Source: Vreelandella hamiltonii
Lineage (GTDB): Bacteria > Pseudomonadota > Gammaproteobacteria > Pseudomonadales > Halomonadaceae
Assembly: GCF_014651775.1 (NCBI RefSeq)
Contig: NZ_BMXN01000020.1
Coordinates: forward strand, 1 to 62,093
Length of the DNA: 62,093 nt
Reading direction: 5' to 3'
The position numbers and the translations under genes are program-made. Of this stretch, positions 8,741 through 17,954 are shown one piece after another (position 1 is the stretch's first letter; each line of letters opens with the position of its first letter). The notes beneath the pieces are model-generated. The model saw only the letters and a program-made list of their open reading frames with translations. It did not search any database and had not been told where the DNA came from.

Positions 8741-9526
8741 TCAGCGCGGCAGCGTTTGTGCCAAGTGCTGCGCCAGTTGCCGTGCCAAATGCCCTGCCAT
8801 GGCCTTGGGGTGTTCCACGTGCAGGTTATGGCCGCCCGGCAGCGCCCAGTGGCGCAGGCGCGGCGCGTGCTGCGCCAGGCGGTTGGCCAGGGTGTTGAAC
8901 TTAGGGTCCCGCAGGCCGGAGAAATAGCCCACCGGCAGGTCGGTCTCGGCCAGCCACTGCCAGAGAGAGGGCTGCCGACCCAGCGAGGTAGCCCGCAGCA
9001 TGTGCGCCACGGCGGGGCCATGGTTGGCCAACCGGCGCTGAATCTGACGCTGGCGCTGTGGTGGCGTCAAATCGGCAAACACCGACTGCTGGTACCATGC
9101 GGTCAGCACGTCGGCCAACGCCGACTGCTCAAAACGCTTCGCCCAGTGCTCATCGTGGGCAAGGCGCGCTTCCCGCTCTGGCGCGGCCAGCCCGGGGTGC
9201 GCGCTCTCCAACCACAGCGCCTCCAAACCAGCGGGCCGCCGGCTGGCATGATAGAGCGCCAGCCGGCCACCCAGGGAGTAGCCCAGCAGGCCATAACGCC
9301 CAACGCCCGCCTCGGCCAGCGTGCCGCTGAGCCAGTCATGAAAATCCGCAAAAGAGCCCACCGCAGGCGTGGTGGGCTGCCCATGCCCCGGCAGGTTCAG
9401 CGCCAGGCAGCGCACGCCCGGCAGCACTTGTTCCAGCGCCTCGCCAAGCGCTTGCCAATCTTGCTGATCGCCCAGCAGGCCGTGCAGCATCACCAGCGTA
9501 AAGGGCGGCGAAGGGTCATGATGCAT
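8741..9526 (-). CDS. menH: SHCHC synthase, alpha/beta-hydrolase fold
   Basis: A 261-aa alpha/beta hydrolase that removes pyruvate from SEPHCHC to give [15 protein letters not shown] (oxyanion loop), [14 protein letters not shown] (nucleophile Ser about residue 84) and the C-terminal [12 protein letters not shown] (catalytic His) are visible, all as in E. coli MenH (252 aa). I chose the ATG at 9526, which overlaps the menD end by 11 nt. The 14 residues further upstream are menD sequence in another frame. It ends the doxX-menF-menD-menH run. Confidence 0.9.
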   Translation of the reverse strand: MHHDPSPPFTLVMLHGLLGDQQDWQALGEALEQVLPGVRCLALNLPGHGQPTTPAVGSFADFHDWLSGTLAEAGVGRYGLLGYSLGGRLALYHASRRPAGLEALWLESAHPGLAAPEREARLAHDEHWAKRFEQSALADVLTAWYQQSVFADLTPPQRQRQIQRRLANHGPAVAHMLRATSLGRQPSLWQWLAETDLPVGYFSGLRDPKFNTLANRLAQHAPRLRHWALPGGHNLHVEHPKAMAGHLARQLAQHLAQTLPR

Positions 9527-11219
9527 CGGGTGCCTCCCTGAGCCACGCGCCCAGAGCCTGCAACGCATCGGTGGCCTGCTGATGGGGCACCGTGACCTCG
9601 ATCAGCGTCACCCCGGCCTCCAGCGCCTGAGTGTAGACCTCGCAAAACGCCGCCAGCGTGGTCGGTGCGGCATAGTTCAGGTGAAACATGCGCGCCGCAT
9701 GCTCGAACGCGAGCCCGTGGGGTTGGCGATAGTAGCGCTCCAGCAGGTCGCCTTCGTCCGGCACCGGCAGCATGTGGAAAATGCTGCCGCCATCGTTATT
9801 CAGCACCACCACGACCAGCGGCGCCTGGGCCCTGGCCAGCAGCGCCAGGCTGTTGAGGTCGTGAAGCGCGCTGGTGTCGCCCAGAATCACCGTGGTGGGT
9901 TCATCAGTCGTGCAGGCCAAGCCATACGCGGTGGCCAGCAGCCCATCGATGCCCGAAGCTCCGCGATTGGCCATCACCCGCAGCGGCGTCGAACGGGTCG
10001 AGCCCAGCATGTTCATCAACCGGGCGGGCAGGCTATTGCCCACGAACAGCGCCCCTCTGGCCAGTTGGGCCAGCTGATGACACACCCCCAGCTCGGAAAA
10101 CTCCGCCGTATAGCGTTCGATGCCCTGGCGGGTGCGCTGCTGCAGGCGTGCCAGAGTATGCCAGGGGAGCTGGGTGGGCCCTGCGGGCAGCGTGGCGATG
10201 GCCTCGGCGGGCGTGCACACCAGCCGCTGGGTAAGGGTGAAGTCCGGGTCCAGGCGCTGGGGTAACGGGTCGACCAGCCACGCCTGCTGCCAGGGGTGGC
10301 GGGCAATCATCTGGGTCAGGCGCTTGGAAATCAGCCGGCCGCCAAACTGCAGCAGCACGTTGGCGCGGCCCAGCTCGGCGCTGACCTGCGGGTCCTGAAG
10401 GGCCAGGTCCATGTGCACCAGGTGGCGCGGGTCGCCGTGCAGCTGGCTTTGCAGGTCGGCCAGCAGCGGCCAGCCCAACTGCTCGGCCAGGGCCGCAATG
10501 GGGGCCGCCTGCTGGGGGTCATCGATTCGCCCCACCACGATTACCCCGCGCTGCCGGGTGAAGGCGGCGGGCCATGCCACCGGCAGGGCGGCGGGGGCGG
10601 TTTGCCAGGCGCTCCAGGGGGCATCGCTGTGCTGCCAGCGCGAAAGCGGCGCCAGGTAGTCGCTGGCCTCCACGGGCGGGCCGGAGGGGTAGAGCGGTTC
10701 GCGGTAGCGGCAGTTGAAGTGCACCGGGCCCGGCAGCCGGTGCTGCCGCGCCATGGTCTGGTCGATCGTGCTGAGCAAATAGGCGGCGGGAATCTCGCGG
10801 CTGGGGGTCGGCAAGTCGTGGTGCGCCACCGTGTGGCGGGCGAAGATATCCCGCTGGTCGATGGCCTGGTTACTGCCGTTATCCAGCAGCTCGATGGGCC
10901 GGTCGGCAGACAGAATCACCAGCGGCACGCCCAGCAGCGCGGCTTCCACCACGGCCGGATAAAGGTTGGCCACCGCCGTGCCGGACGTGGTGATCACCGC
11001 CACCGGCTGCTGGGCGCCTCGGGCCAGGCCCAGCGCCATGAACCCCAGCCCGCGCTCGTCAAAGTGAGTATGGCAGCGCAGCCCGGCGTGCTCGCTGGCC
11101 GCCATGGTCAGCGGGGTGGAGCGCGAGCCCGGCGCCACGACTACCTCGCGCAGCCCCCAGCGGTACAGCTCTTCCAACAGCAGCGACGCCCAAACGTGGT
11201 TAAAGGTGGCGTAATGCAT
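9516..11219 (-). CDS. menD: SEPHCHC synthase (2-oxoglutarate decarboxylase)
   Basis: A 567-aa thiamine diphosphate enzyme that joins isochorismate and 2-oxoglutarate; E. coli MenD has 556 aa. The N-terminal [28 protein letters not shown] is typical of Men[17 protein letters not shown] and the ThDP site ([14 protein letters not shown] followed by NNDGGSIF) are present. The ATG at 11219 begins [10 protein letters not shown] as in the family. The 76 residues open upstream lie over menF and are not part of the protein. The gap to menF is 4 nt. Confidence 0.95.
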   Translation of the reverse strand: MHYATFNHVWASLLLEELYRWGLREVVVAPGSRSTPLTMAASEHAGLRCHTHFDERGLGFMALGLARGAQQPVAVITTSGTAVANLYPAVVEAALLGVPLVILSADRPIELLDNGSNQAIDQRDIFARHTVAHHDLPTPSREIPAAYLLSTIDQTMARQHRLPGPVHFNCRYREPLYPSGPPVEASDYLAPLSRWQHSDAPWSAWQTAPAALPVAWPAAFTRQRGVIVVGRIDDPQQAAPIAALAEQLGWPLLADLQSQLHGDPRHLVHMDLALQDPQVSAELGRANVLLQFGGRLISKRLTQMIARHPWQQAWLVDPLPQRLDPDFTLTQRLVCTPAEAIATLPAGPTQLPWHTLARLQQRTRQGIERYTAEFSELGVCHQLAQLARGALFVGNSLPARLMNMLGSTRSTPLRVMANRGASGIDGLLATAYGLACTTDEPTTVILGDTSALHDLNSLALLARAQAPLVVVVLNNDGGSIFHMLPVPDEGDLLERYYRQPHGLAFEHAARMFHLNYAAPTTLAAFCEVYTQALEAGVTLIEVTVPHQQATDALQALGAWLREAPDAS

Positions 11220-11223
11220 CGGC

Positions 11224-12573
11224 TTATCCCATTCCCAGCAGCGAGAGAATATCGGCAATCTTGGCATCCAGCTCGTGCCACTCGTCTTCGGCCTGCGACC
11301 CCGCCACGATACCCGCCCCCGCATACAGGCGGATCGCCGTATCGCTGACCTGGGCACAGCGAATCGACACCGCCAGCTCGCTGGAGTCATGCCCCACGCG
11401 GCCAAAAGCACCGGCGTACCAGCCCCTGGCGTGGCGCTCCAGCTCACGGATTCTGGCCAGCGCCGCCGACCGCGGGGTGCCGCCGACGGCGGGCGTGGGC
11501 GGTAGCACGGCGAGCAGCTGCTGGTCGGTGATGAAGGGGTGCAGCTCGGCGTGAATTTCGCGGCGAATATGCTGCACGGACCGCAGCGGCACCACGTGGG
11601 CCTCGCCCATTTCCAGGCGCTGGGCCAGCGGCTCCAGCTGGGTCAGCAGCTGCTGGTAAACACACTGGTTTTCCAGGCCGTTCTTTTTATCGGCCAGCAG
11701 CGCTCCGGCGAGCGCTTCGTCCTGCGCCGTGTCACGCCCCCGCCGGGCCGTACCGGCCAGTGCCTCCGTCACCAGCTGCTGGCCCTGGCGGCGATAGAGC
11801 CGTTCGGGGGAGCAGCCAATCAGCGCCGTACCGGTCGCCCACTGCACCCCGAAATGAAAGCAGTGCCGCGCCTCGGCCTGCCAGCGCCCCAGCAAGGCCC
11901 AGGGGCTGGGCACGCGCTCGGCGGTCAGGCAGGTTTCTCGAGAAAGTACCACTTTGGGAAGTTGCTGCAGCCGTTCGGGCTGGGTCACCTGCGACACCCA
12001 GTGGGCCCATTCCGGCCGAGTGGGCGTATCACACCGCTGGTAGCTGCCATGAGCCACCGGGGGCAGCGGCCGTTCCGGGGCGATGGCCGCCAGGCACGCC
12101 TGGGCGGCGGCCAGCTCTTCGGCAGGAGGGCGGTCATCGAAGCACAGGTTCACGGAAAGCGTACACCGCCCCTGCTGGCGCTGGAGCAGCACCCGGGGCA
12201 GTATGAAGCGGCAGTCACCAAACCCGGGCCAACCCGCCGCTTGGGCATCGAAGGCCACCCCGCCGAAATAGTCGGGCGAGCCGCTGGCGGGCTGGGCCTG
12301 AGCTTGAGCTTGAGCTTGAGCTTGAGCCTGCATATCGACCTGCAGCGCCACCAGAGAGTCAAATGCCCGCGCCTCGCCCAGCACGGCATAGCCCGCCGCC
12401 GAAGCCTCACGCGGCTGCCAATAAAGGCGGGGCGTCACGCCCTGGGCGTTCAACCACCCCACCAAATCCTCCACCTCGCAGGGCACACTCAGGCTCTGCG
12501 TACCCCGGCATGCCAAAAGGTCCAGCGCCGACAGCTGTGCTGCCAGCGCCTTCGCGGCCTGGATCACCTGCAT
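11224..12573 (-). CDS. menF: Isochorismate synthase
   Basis: A 449-aa chorismate-binding enzyme that makes isochorismate, the first committed step to menaquinone. Family motifs visible: KVVLSRET (catalytic Lys), [32 protein letters not shown] (Glu/Thr region) and the C-terminal [10 protein letters not shown] and [10 protein letters not shown]. The length matches E. coli MenF (431 aa). Context with menD and menH supports MenF over a siderophore EntC. A low-complexity stretch of six Gln-Ala pairs, about residues 81-93, is encoded by a hexanucleotide repeat. Confidence 0.92.
   Translation of the reverse strand: MQVIQAAKALAAQLSALDLLACRGTQSLSVPCEVEDLVGWLNAQGVTPRLYWQPREASAAGYAVLGEARAFDSLVALQVDMQAQAQAQAQAQAQPASGSPDYFGGVAFDAQAAGWPGFGDCRFILPRVLLQRQQGRCTLSVNLCFDDRPPAEELAAAQACLAAIAPERPLPPVAHGSYQRCDTPTRPEWAHWVSQVTQPERLQQLPKVVLSRETCLTAERVPSPWALLGRWQAEARHCFHFGVQWATGTALIGCSPERLYRRQGQQLVTEALAGTARRGRDTAQDEALAGALLADKKNGLENQCVYQQLLTQLEPLAQRLEMGEAHVVPLRSVQHIRREIHAELHPFITDQQLLAVLPPTPAVGGTPRSAALARIRELERHARGWYAGAFGRVGHDSSELAVSIRCAQVSDTAIRLYAGAGIVAGSQAEDEWHELDAKIADILSLLGMG
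12297..12330. repeat. Hexanucleotide repeat inside menF
   Basis: AGCTTG is repeated four times without change (12301-12324), flanked by one variant unit on each side ending in CCTG. It encodes a run of Gln-Ala pairs in MenF. Unit gain or loss would keep the reading frame, so length should vary between strains. Confidence 0.92.
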
Positions 12574-12579
12574 AGTGCG

Positions 12580-13062
12580 TTACTTCCCTAATAACCGATG
12601 CCTGATATAGGGTAGCACCCAGCGGTCGCCGCCATAGCGCCCGGCGTTGGCACCGGCCACCAGCAGGAAAAAGCTCAGGGCAATCATCCAGGGGTTGGTG
12701 GACACCGTGCCCGCCATCAGGAACGACATGTTCATGACGATGGCAAAGAAAGCGGCATAGCAGGTCAACACGCCCACGATCAGCCCCAGCCCCACCAGCA
12801 CTTCCCCCAGCGGGATCATCACGTTGATCACATCCGCATACGGCAGCGCGACATGCTCCAGAAACGCCACGTAGTTGGGGTAGACCATACTGCCTTCGCG
12901 CATGACCGGGTTGGCCACGGCGTTGCGCAAAAACCCTTCGGCATTGAAGCCGCCGGTCATCTTGCCGATGCCCAGGGTCAGCCAGGTAATGCCCAGGTAC
13001 AGCCTCAACAGTAGCCAAACCAGGGCAGCATATTTGTTTTGTCTGAAAAACTCGCCGATCAT
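12580..13062 (-). CDS. DoxX-family membrane protein
   Basis: A 160-aa integral membrane protein with four hydrophobic segments, typical of the DoxX family. The N-terminal LRLYLGITWLTLGIGKMTGGFNAEGFL and the central PLGEVLVGLGLIVGVLT match the family pattern. I chose the ATG at 13062 because AGGAG lies 8 nt before it; a GTG at 13086 in the same frame has no such site. It lies 6 nt upstream of menF on the same strand, so it leads the menFDH transcript. DoxX proteins have been linked to quinone-dependent oxidation, but the role here is not known. Confidence 0.82.
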   Translation of the reverse strand: MIGEFFRQNKYAALVWLLLRLYLGITWLTLGIGKMTGGFNAEGFLRNAVANPVMREGSMVYPNYVAFLEHVALPYADVINVMIPLGEVLVGLGLIVGVLTCYAAFFAIVMNMSFLMAGTVSTNPWMIALSFFLLVAGANAGRYGGDRWVLPYIRHRLLGK

Positions 13063-13248
13063 CGCGTAGACTCCTGCCACGTTCACTTTCAGGGGGAAGC
13101 CCCAGTGTGCGTCAGGACGGATACCTCTTTTTTGACCCAGGTCGTGGTTTTTGCCATTAATGATACAGAGTTGAATGTTTACTCTGCCCGATGGCTACAC
13201 CGACCGGCCACGCTGACCAGTTCAGCGACTGCAACAGGAATGCTCACC

Positions 13249-14175
13249 ATGGAACACACCACCCCACACCGCCCACTCCATGCCTGGTTGCTCGCCGCAC
13301 GGCTGCGCACCCTGCCGCTGGCCTGCGCCTCGATCCTGCTGGGTTCGGGCATGGCGGCGCAGGCGGGTGGCTTTCAGGGTGGGGTGCTGCTGCTGTCGCT
13401 GCTCACGGCCATTCTGCTGCAGGTGCTTTCCAACCTGGCCAACGATTATGGCGATGCCCAATCGGGGGTGGACGATGCTAGCCGCACCGGCCCCGCGCGG
13501 GCGGTGGCCAGCGGGCTATTGACCCCAGACGCCATGCGCCGGGGCATGCTGCTCACCGGGCTGGCGGCGGCCATAGCGGGGTTGTCGCTGCTGTTCGTCG
13601 CCTTTGGCAGCGACCTGCGTAGTTGGCTGGTGTTCGTGCTGCTGGGAGCTGCGTCCTTGCTGGCGGCCATCACTTACACCGTGGGGCTGGGCGGCAAGCC
13701 GTATGGCTATCGTGGGCTGGGGGATGTGGCGGTGTTCGTGTTTTTTGGGCTGCTGGGCGTGCTGGGAACCCTCTACTTGCATACCCAGAGCCTGAGCGGG
13801 CTGGCCATACTGCCCGCCGCCGTGTGCGGCTTGCTGGCCACCGCCGTGCTCAACGTCAATAACGTGCGCGACATCCACAGCGATGCCCGCCACGGCAAGA
13901 TGACGCTGGCCGTGAGGCTGGGCAAACGGCGGGCCGTTCTCTACCACTGGGCGCTTCTGGGCGCCGCCCTGCTGCTTACGCTGGGGTATCTGGTGTGGCT
14001 GCCCGTGCCCTGGGTGGGCTGGAGCTGCCTGGTGGTGGCCAAGCCGCTCTACGACGCCGGGCGCACGCTCAGCCGCACCGAAAATGGCGAGCAGCTAACG
14101 GGCATGCTCAAGAAAACCGCGCTTTCCACGCTGGTTTACAGCCTGCTGCTCGCGGTGGGGCTGGCGCTGGCCTGA
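13249..14175 (+). CDS. menA: 1,4-Dihydroxy-2-naphthoate octaprenyltransferase
   Basis: A 308-aa UbiA-superfamily membrane prenyltransferase, the same length as E. coli MenA. It attaches the polyprenyl tail to DHNA. The two Asp-rich motifs are visible: NLANDYGDAQSGVDDASR (first) and NVNNVRDIHSDARHGKMTLAVRLG (second). Hydrophobic helices occupy the rest. I chose the ATG at 13249, preceded by CAGGA at a suitable distance; the 70 extra open codons upstream lack family sequence. It diverges from doxX-menFDH. The next enzyme, UbiE/MenG, is not in the window. Confidence 0.94.
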   Translation: MEHTTPHRPLHAWLLAARLRTLPLACASILLGSGMAAQAGGFQGGVLLLSLLTAILLQVLSNLANDYGDAQSGVDDASRTGPARAVASGLLTPDAMRRGMLLTGLAAAIAGLSLLFVAFGSDLRSWLVFVLLGAASLLAAITYTVGLGGKPYGYRGLGDVAVFVFFGLLGVLGTLYLHTQSLSGLAILPAAVCGLLATAVLNVNNVRDIHSDARHGKMTLAVRLGKRRAVLYHWALLGAALLLTLGYLVWLPVPWVGWSCLVVAKPLYDAGRTLSRTENGEQLTGMLKKTALSTLVYSLLLAVGLALA

Positions 14176-14180
14176 CGGCG

Positions 14181-14211
14181 GCTTGGGGCTTGGGGCCAAG
14201 GGCCTGGGGCC
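14181..14211. repeat. G-rich heptamer repeat between menA and the ABM gene
   Basis: GCTTGGG units and variants (GCTTGGG, GCTTGGGG, GGCCTGGGG) follow each other in this 31-bp spacer between two convergent genes. It is low-complexity sequence. No clear hairpin with a T-run is visible. Confidence 0.55.
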
Positions 14212-14514
14212 TTACAGCACTACCTCATAGCCTTCGAACTTGGGCGGCCCCAGGTAGATGCCTTCCGGAGATTTGGCATTGGCGTGGGCCTTGCGGAAAG
14301 CCTCTGACTTGGTCCAGGCGCGAAAGGCCTCTTCGGATTCCCACACGCTGTGGGAGATGAACACGGTGTGCTCTTCCTGGCTTTCGCCCTGCAGCATGTG
14401 AAACTCCTTGAAGCCCGGCACTTCCTCCAGGTGGGAATCGCGGTTGCGCCACACCTCCAGAAAATCCTCTTCGCGGCCTGGGGCAATCCGAAAACGGTTC
14501 ATGGCAATGTACAT
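14212..14514 (-). CDS. Antibiotic biosynthesis monooxygenase (ABM) domain protein, HmoA/YhgC-like
   Basis: A 100-aa single-domain protein of the dimeric alpha/beta ferredoxin-like ABM family. MYIAMNRFRIAPGREEDFLEVW and VPGFKEFHMLQG, then FISHSVWESEEAFRAWTKSEAF, match the group that includes heme-degrading HmoA/IsdG relatives. These are small cofactor-free oxygenases. A heme substrate is possible but not shown by the sequence. It is a single-gene unit convergent with menA and divergent from the photolyase gene. Confidence 0.75.
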   Translation of the reverse strand: MYIAMNRFRIAPGREEDFLEVWRNRDSHLEEVPGFKEFHMLQGESQEEHTVFISHSVWESEEAFRAWTKSEAFRKAHANAKSPEGIYLGPPKFEGYEVVL

Positions 14515-14625
14515 CGAGACTCTCCTGTTGAGCGGGAGTAGATAGAGTGATTACGCCAACGCTGGCTTGATGGTAACGTCTTCCGTTCATCACGAATAGA
14601 TTGCGACGAACAGGCGTTACGGCTC

Positions 14626-16203
14626 ATGGCTCAGGCACCCCTTCAGGTCGTTTGGTTCAAACGCGATTTGCGCATTCACGATCACGTACCGCTGACCAAC
14701 GCCGCAGCGGTAGGCCCGGTGCTGCCGCTGTTTGCCATCGAGCCCGACCAGTGGCAAGCGCCCGACAGCGCCCTGCGCCACTGGCAGTTTGCCGCCGATT
14801 CGCTAGTTGACCTGGCCCAGGCGCTCGACACCCTGGGCCTGCCGCTCTGCCTGTGGCAAGGCGATATGCTGGAGTGCCTGGCCGCCCTCAAAGCCCACTA
14901 CGGCGAACTGGTGCTGCACTCCCACCAGGAGACCGGCAACGCCTGGAGCTTCGCGCGGGACCAGCGCGTTCAGGCCTGGTGCCAGGCCCACCAGGTGCCC
15001 TGGCAGGAAGCCCGCCAGCAGGGCGTGATTCGCGGGTTGAGCAGCCGCACCGGGCACCAATCCCGCTGGGAAAGCCACTGGGAAACGCTGATGGCCGCCC
15101 CCACCTGCCCCGCGCCACAAGCAGCGGTTGCCGCACCCGGTTGGGAAGCCTTTCATCACGTAGACGTAACGCAACTGCCCTCGCTGACCTTGGGGTTCGA
15201 TACCACGCCCTGCCCCCAACGCCAGCGCGGCGGGCGCAGTGAAGGCCGCGCGCTGTGGCTGAGCTTTATTACCCAGCGCGGGCGGCGCTATCGCGGCTCG
15301 CTTTCCAAACCGTTACTGGCCTGGGAGTTTGGTTCGCGGCTTTCCCCGCACCTGGCCTGGGGCACGCTCTCGATGCGTGAAGTGGTGCAATCCCTGCGCC
15401 GCCAGCGCCAAAAACACGCCGACGACACCGCCTGGGCCCGCTCGCTGCGCGCCTTTACCTCGCGGCTCTACTGGCACTGCCACTTCATTCAAAAGCTGGA
15501 AAGCGAACCCAGCATCGAGCAGCAAACCCTGCACCCGGCGCTGCGCAGCCTGCGGGAGCGCGACCCGGAACACCCGCACCTGATCGCCTGGAAACAGGGC
15601 CAAACCGGCGTGCCGCTGGTGGATGCCTGCATGCGCAGCCTGACCGCCACCGGCTGGATCAACTTTCGCATGCGCGCCATGCTGATATCCCACGCCACCT
15701 TCGGCCTGGGGTTGCACTGGGTTGAGCCAGCCTTACACTTGGCGCGGCTATTCACCGACTTCGAACCCGGCATTCACTACCCCCAGGTGCAAATGCAGGC
15801 AGGCGCCACCGGCACCAACGCCCTGCGGGTCTACAACCCCATCAAGCAGGCAGAAGATAACGACCCCACCGGCGAGTTTGTCGCCCGCTGGGTGCCGGAG
15901 CTTGCGCCCCTGCCTTTGGAATGGCGTGCCAAACCCTGGGCGCTACCGGAAAGCCTGCAAAAACGCTTCGGCTTTCAGCCGGGCGTTGACTACCCCATCC
16001 CCAACGACTTCGAAGCCGAAGCAAGCCACTGGAAGAAGATGTTGTATGAACTCCGCCACACGCCGGAAGCGAGGGATGCCAGCCAAGCGATTGTGGATAA
16101 GCTGGCGAGTCAGCGACGGCCTTCTAAGCAGCGCGCTAAAAAAGCAAAGCACGCCAATCACCAGCAGCTTTCGTTGTTTGATGATGGTGAGGTAGAGGGG
16201 TAA
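14626..16203 (+). CDS. Cryptochrome/photolyase family protein
   Basis: A 525-aa flavoprotein that probably repairs UV lesions in DNA using light. The N-terminal alpha/beta domain starts VVWFKRDLRIHDH (photolyase hallmark 'FRRDLRLxDN'). The FAD domain shows RYRGSLSKPLLAWEFGSRLSPHLAWG, DACMRSLTATGWINFRMRAMLISH and the Asp-Pro-containing YNPIKQAEDNDPTGEFVARWVPEL. It is longer than E. coli PhrB (472 aa), and some changes from class I photolyases mean the lesion type is open. The last ~25 codons are poorer in G+C than the rest, and a second, diverged copy of this 3' end lies at 20210-20266 beyond the AT-rich island. Confidence 0.85.
   Translation: MAQAPLQVVWFKRDLRIHDHVPLTNAAAVGPVLPLFAIEPDQWQAPDSALRHWQFAADSLVDLAQALDTLGLPLCLWQGDMLECLAALKAHYGELVLHSHQETGNAWSFARDQRVQAWCQAHQVPWQEARQQGVIRGLSSRTGHQSRWESHWETLMAAPTCPAPQAAVAAPGWEAFHHVDVTQLPSLTLGFDTTPCPQRQRGGRSEGRALWLSFITQRGRRYRGSLSKPLLAWEFGSRLSPHLAWGTLSMREVVQSLRRQRQKHADDTAWARSLRAFTSRLYWHCHFIQKLESEPSIEQQTLHPALRSLRERDPEHPHLIAWKQGQTGVPLVDACMRSLTATGWINFRMRAMLISHATFGLGLHWVEPALHLARLFTDFEPGIHYPQVQMQAGATGTNALRVYNPIKQAEDNDPTGEFVARWVPELAPLPLEWRAKPWALPESLQKRFGFQPGVDYPIPNDFEAEASHWKKMLYELRHTPEARDASQAIVDKLASQRRPSKQRAKKAKHANHQQLSLFDDGEVEG
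16161..16188 (+). repeat. Left copy of the photolyase 3'-end repeat flanking the island
   Basis: This segment encodes the QQLSLFDDG end of the intact photolyase. It matches 20236-20263 at 23 of 28 positions in the same orientation, including a 13-bp identical core (CCAGCAGCTTTCG). Four of the five differences are T/C changes, mostly at third codon positions. This is what an attachment-site-like duplication or replacement of the gene end by an incoming version would leave. Confidence 0.7.
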
Positions 16204-16501
16204 ATCGCAAACATAACTCGGCACCGCTAAATGGGATGAAAGCTAATACACTGAACATATTCATCTGATGATAAAATATAGTGCTGACCTTCATCTGCTT
16301 AACGATGCAATTACCGATACATGATAGGAGCCATACTATTAAAAATAACATTATCAATATAATGAAATCCATTCTTAATCGGATTTTTCATGACTTAACC
16401 TAATGCCACCTGCGCTTACTTTACTTAATAGTAAAGCTTTCAAGTATAGTAAGTGCTGAAAAATCGAGTTTTTAAAGTGATTTCATTTATTATCTATGTC
16501 T
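16204..16501. other. AT-rich spacer downstream of the photolyase gene
   Basis: About 300 bp without a convincing gene. It contains one perfect inverted repeat at 16419-16436 (CTTTAC, 6-nt loop, GTAAAG), too A+T-rich to be a strong terminator. A 78-codon minus-strand frame at 16136-16372 begins with a hydrophobic run but overlaps the photolyase end and has no clear ribosome-binding site, so I do not call it. Confidence 0.5.
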
Positions 16502-17866
16502 TCACAGCTCACCCCTAAATTTAATTTTTGGAGTATAATCCTTATTAGCTGAGTATTGCTTTTGCTCTTTACCCCAAGCTGTGGGACGTTTTGGTTCATC
16601 CGGAACATCACCTTGGAGTTCTACGCCGGACTCAAGAGCTCTCATAGCGACATAACCGCGTAATAAATTTTCCCGATAAGAGTAAAGCCCTTTCCTACTT
16701 AAAGGACTCTCTAACACCTCACCATATTCCTTCTTTTTTAGGTTCCCTAACCGAGCAGTAAATTTTTGACGCGAAAGGGGGCGATGATCTTCAGTTGGAT
16801 TATAGCCATACAACTGATTATTAATTCGCAAATATGAATTAAACATTCCATCTATATATCTAATAGTGCTTTCAGAGTCAGCTGTCGCCCATAGTATCTC
16901 TCGGTAATCATTTGTTCTGTGAAGTGTTGCTGCATCATAAGGCATTTGAAGATGAGCGCTAATGCTAGAAATAGCTTTCTCCAATGCTACTCTAAAAAGT
17001 TTGAAATCCACATACTCTATCTCTTCTTCTGATTCAAAAGCGGCCCACAAGATTTTTTCAGTTAGCAGATGGACAAAATAAGGGAATCCATTGCTTATTT
17101 TAGCAATAGTATAGACGACTTCTGGATCTATGTTTATTTCAAAAGAAGCAATAGCATCATTTACTATTTTCTCCCTTGCACCCCAGTATAATCTATCCAA
17201 ACCAATAGTATGCAATTGCCTAAAACTAGACTCATGCTCGCCTAACAACTTAGTTAATGACTGGGCTACACCAGTAAAAATTAATTTTATATTCACTCCT
17301 CTATCGCCCAAGTCTTTAAGATAACTTGCAAATAACCGCCTCTCCTTTTCTGAATCTATTTGATCAAATTCATCGATGACTATTATTGGAGTTTTTGAGT
17401 GGAATTTAGCCACCTCTTCAATTGCCTCTACGGCAGTGTACATAGAATCTACACTTGGAATTGCTACATCTACATCTTGCTGATTCCATTTAACACTGTA
17501 GAATTTAACATTTAAAGAGTGTGATACAGAGTAATTTCTCTTTCCTGAAGCTTTTTTAATTATCCTTTCGGCTAAATCCTCTATCGTTTTATAAAATTCA
17601 GTATCAGGACCACACCCAATCTGAATATACGTATTATCTGAAGACTGGTACTGAGCCGCCGCTGCGGATGCTAATGATGTTTTGCCTACACCTCTATCTC
17701 CATAAATAAAAACATGGCGGCCTTCCGCACATAATGCTTCCTCTATAAGAGCCATTTCCTTCTCTCGGCCGCATAGATGCTCGATGCTTCTAACTGGCCC
17801 CGAGGCAGAGAGATATTCATTCAATTGAGATTTAAATTTTTCTTTTGAATAGTTTTCGATACTCAT
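16502..17866 (-). CDS. AAA/STAND-type P-loop ATPase, Orc1/Cdc6-like
   Basis: A 454-aa protein with an N-terminal P-loop domain. LCGREKEMALIEEAL is an ORC/STAND-type lead-in (about residues 31-45), Walker A is GDRGVGKTS (about 56-64), Walker B is PIIVIDEFDQID (about 170-181), and IKLIFTGVAQS resembles sensor 1. The C-terminal 180 residues are charged, with SRQKFTARLGNLKKKEYGEVLES looking like a winged-helix region. It is the last gene of the island set, 88 bp after the HNH gene, with strongly A+T-biased codons. Related ATPases occur in plasmid, phage and defence loci. No nuclease motif is visible, so it is likely a regulator or sensor module. The function is inferred. Confidence 0.75.
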   Translation of the reverse strand: MSIENYSKEKFKSQLNEYLSASGPVRSIEHLCGREKEMALIEEALCAEGRHVFIYGDRGVGKTSLASAAAAQYQSSDNTYIQIGCGPDTEFYKTIEDLAERIIKKASGKRNYSVSHSLNVKFYSVKWNQQDVDVAIPSVDSMYTAVEAIEEVAKFHSKTPIIVIDEFDQIDSEKERRLFASYLKDLGDRGVNIKLIFTGVAQSLTKLLGEHESSFRQLHTIGLDRLYWGAREKIVNDAIASFEINIDPEVVYTIAKISNGFPYFVHLLTEKILWAAFESEEEIEYVDFKLFRVALEKAISSISAHLQMPYDAATLHRTNDYREILWATADSESTIRYIDGMFNSYLRINNQLYGYNPTEDHRPLSRQKFTARLGNLKKKEYGEVLESPLSRKGLYSYRENLLRGYVAMRALESGVELQGDVPDEPKRPTAWGKEQKQYSANKDYTPKIKFRGEL

Positions 17867-17954
17867 TATACGACATCTCTTTTAAATGAAAATTAGCTCG
17901 CGGATAACCAGAATGAATGAAAATATTGCATATGTTATTCCTTTTAACAGCCCA

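Noticed and set aside
13132..13160. Sigma-70 promoter for menA (TTGACC and an ATTAAT-like -10)
   Set aside because: The spacing is only approximate, and no FNR-type site lies in this divergent region, so I do not list it as a feature.
16136..16372. A 78-codon minus-strand frame starting with a hydrophobic run
   Set aside because: It overlaps the photolyase 3' end, has no clear ribosome-binding site, and hydrophobic runs arise easily in A+T-rich DNA.
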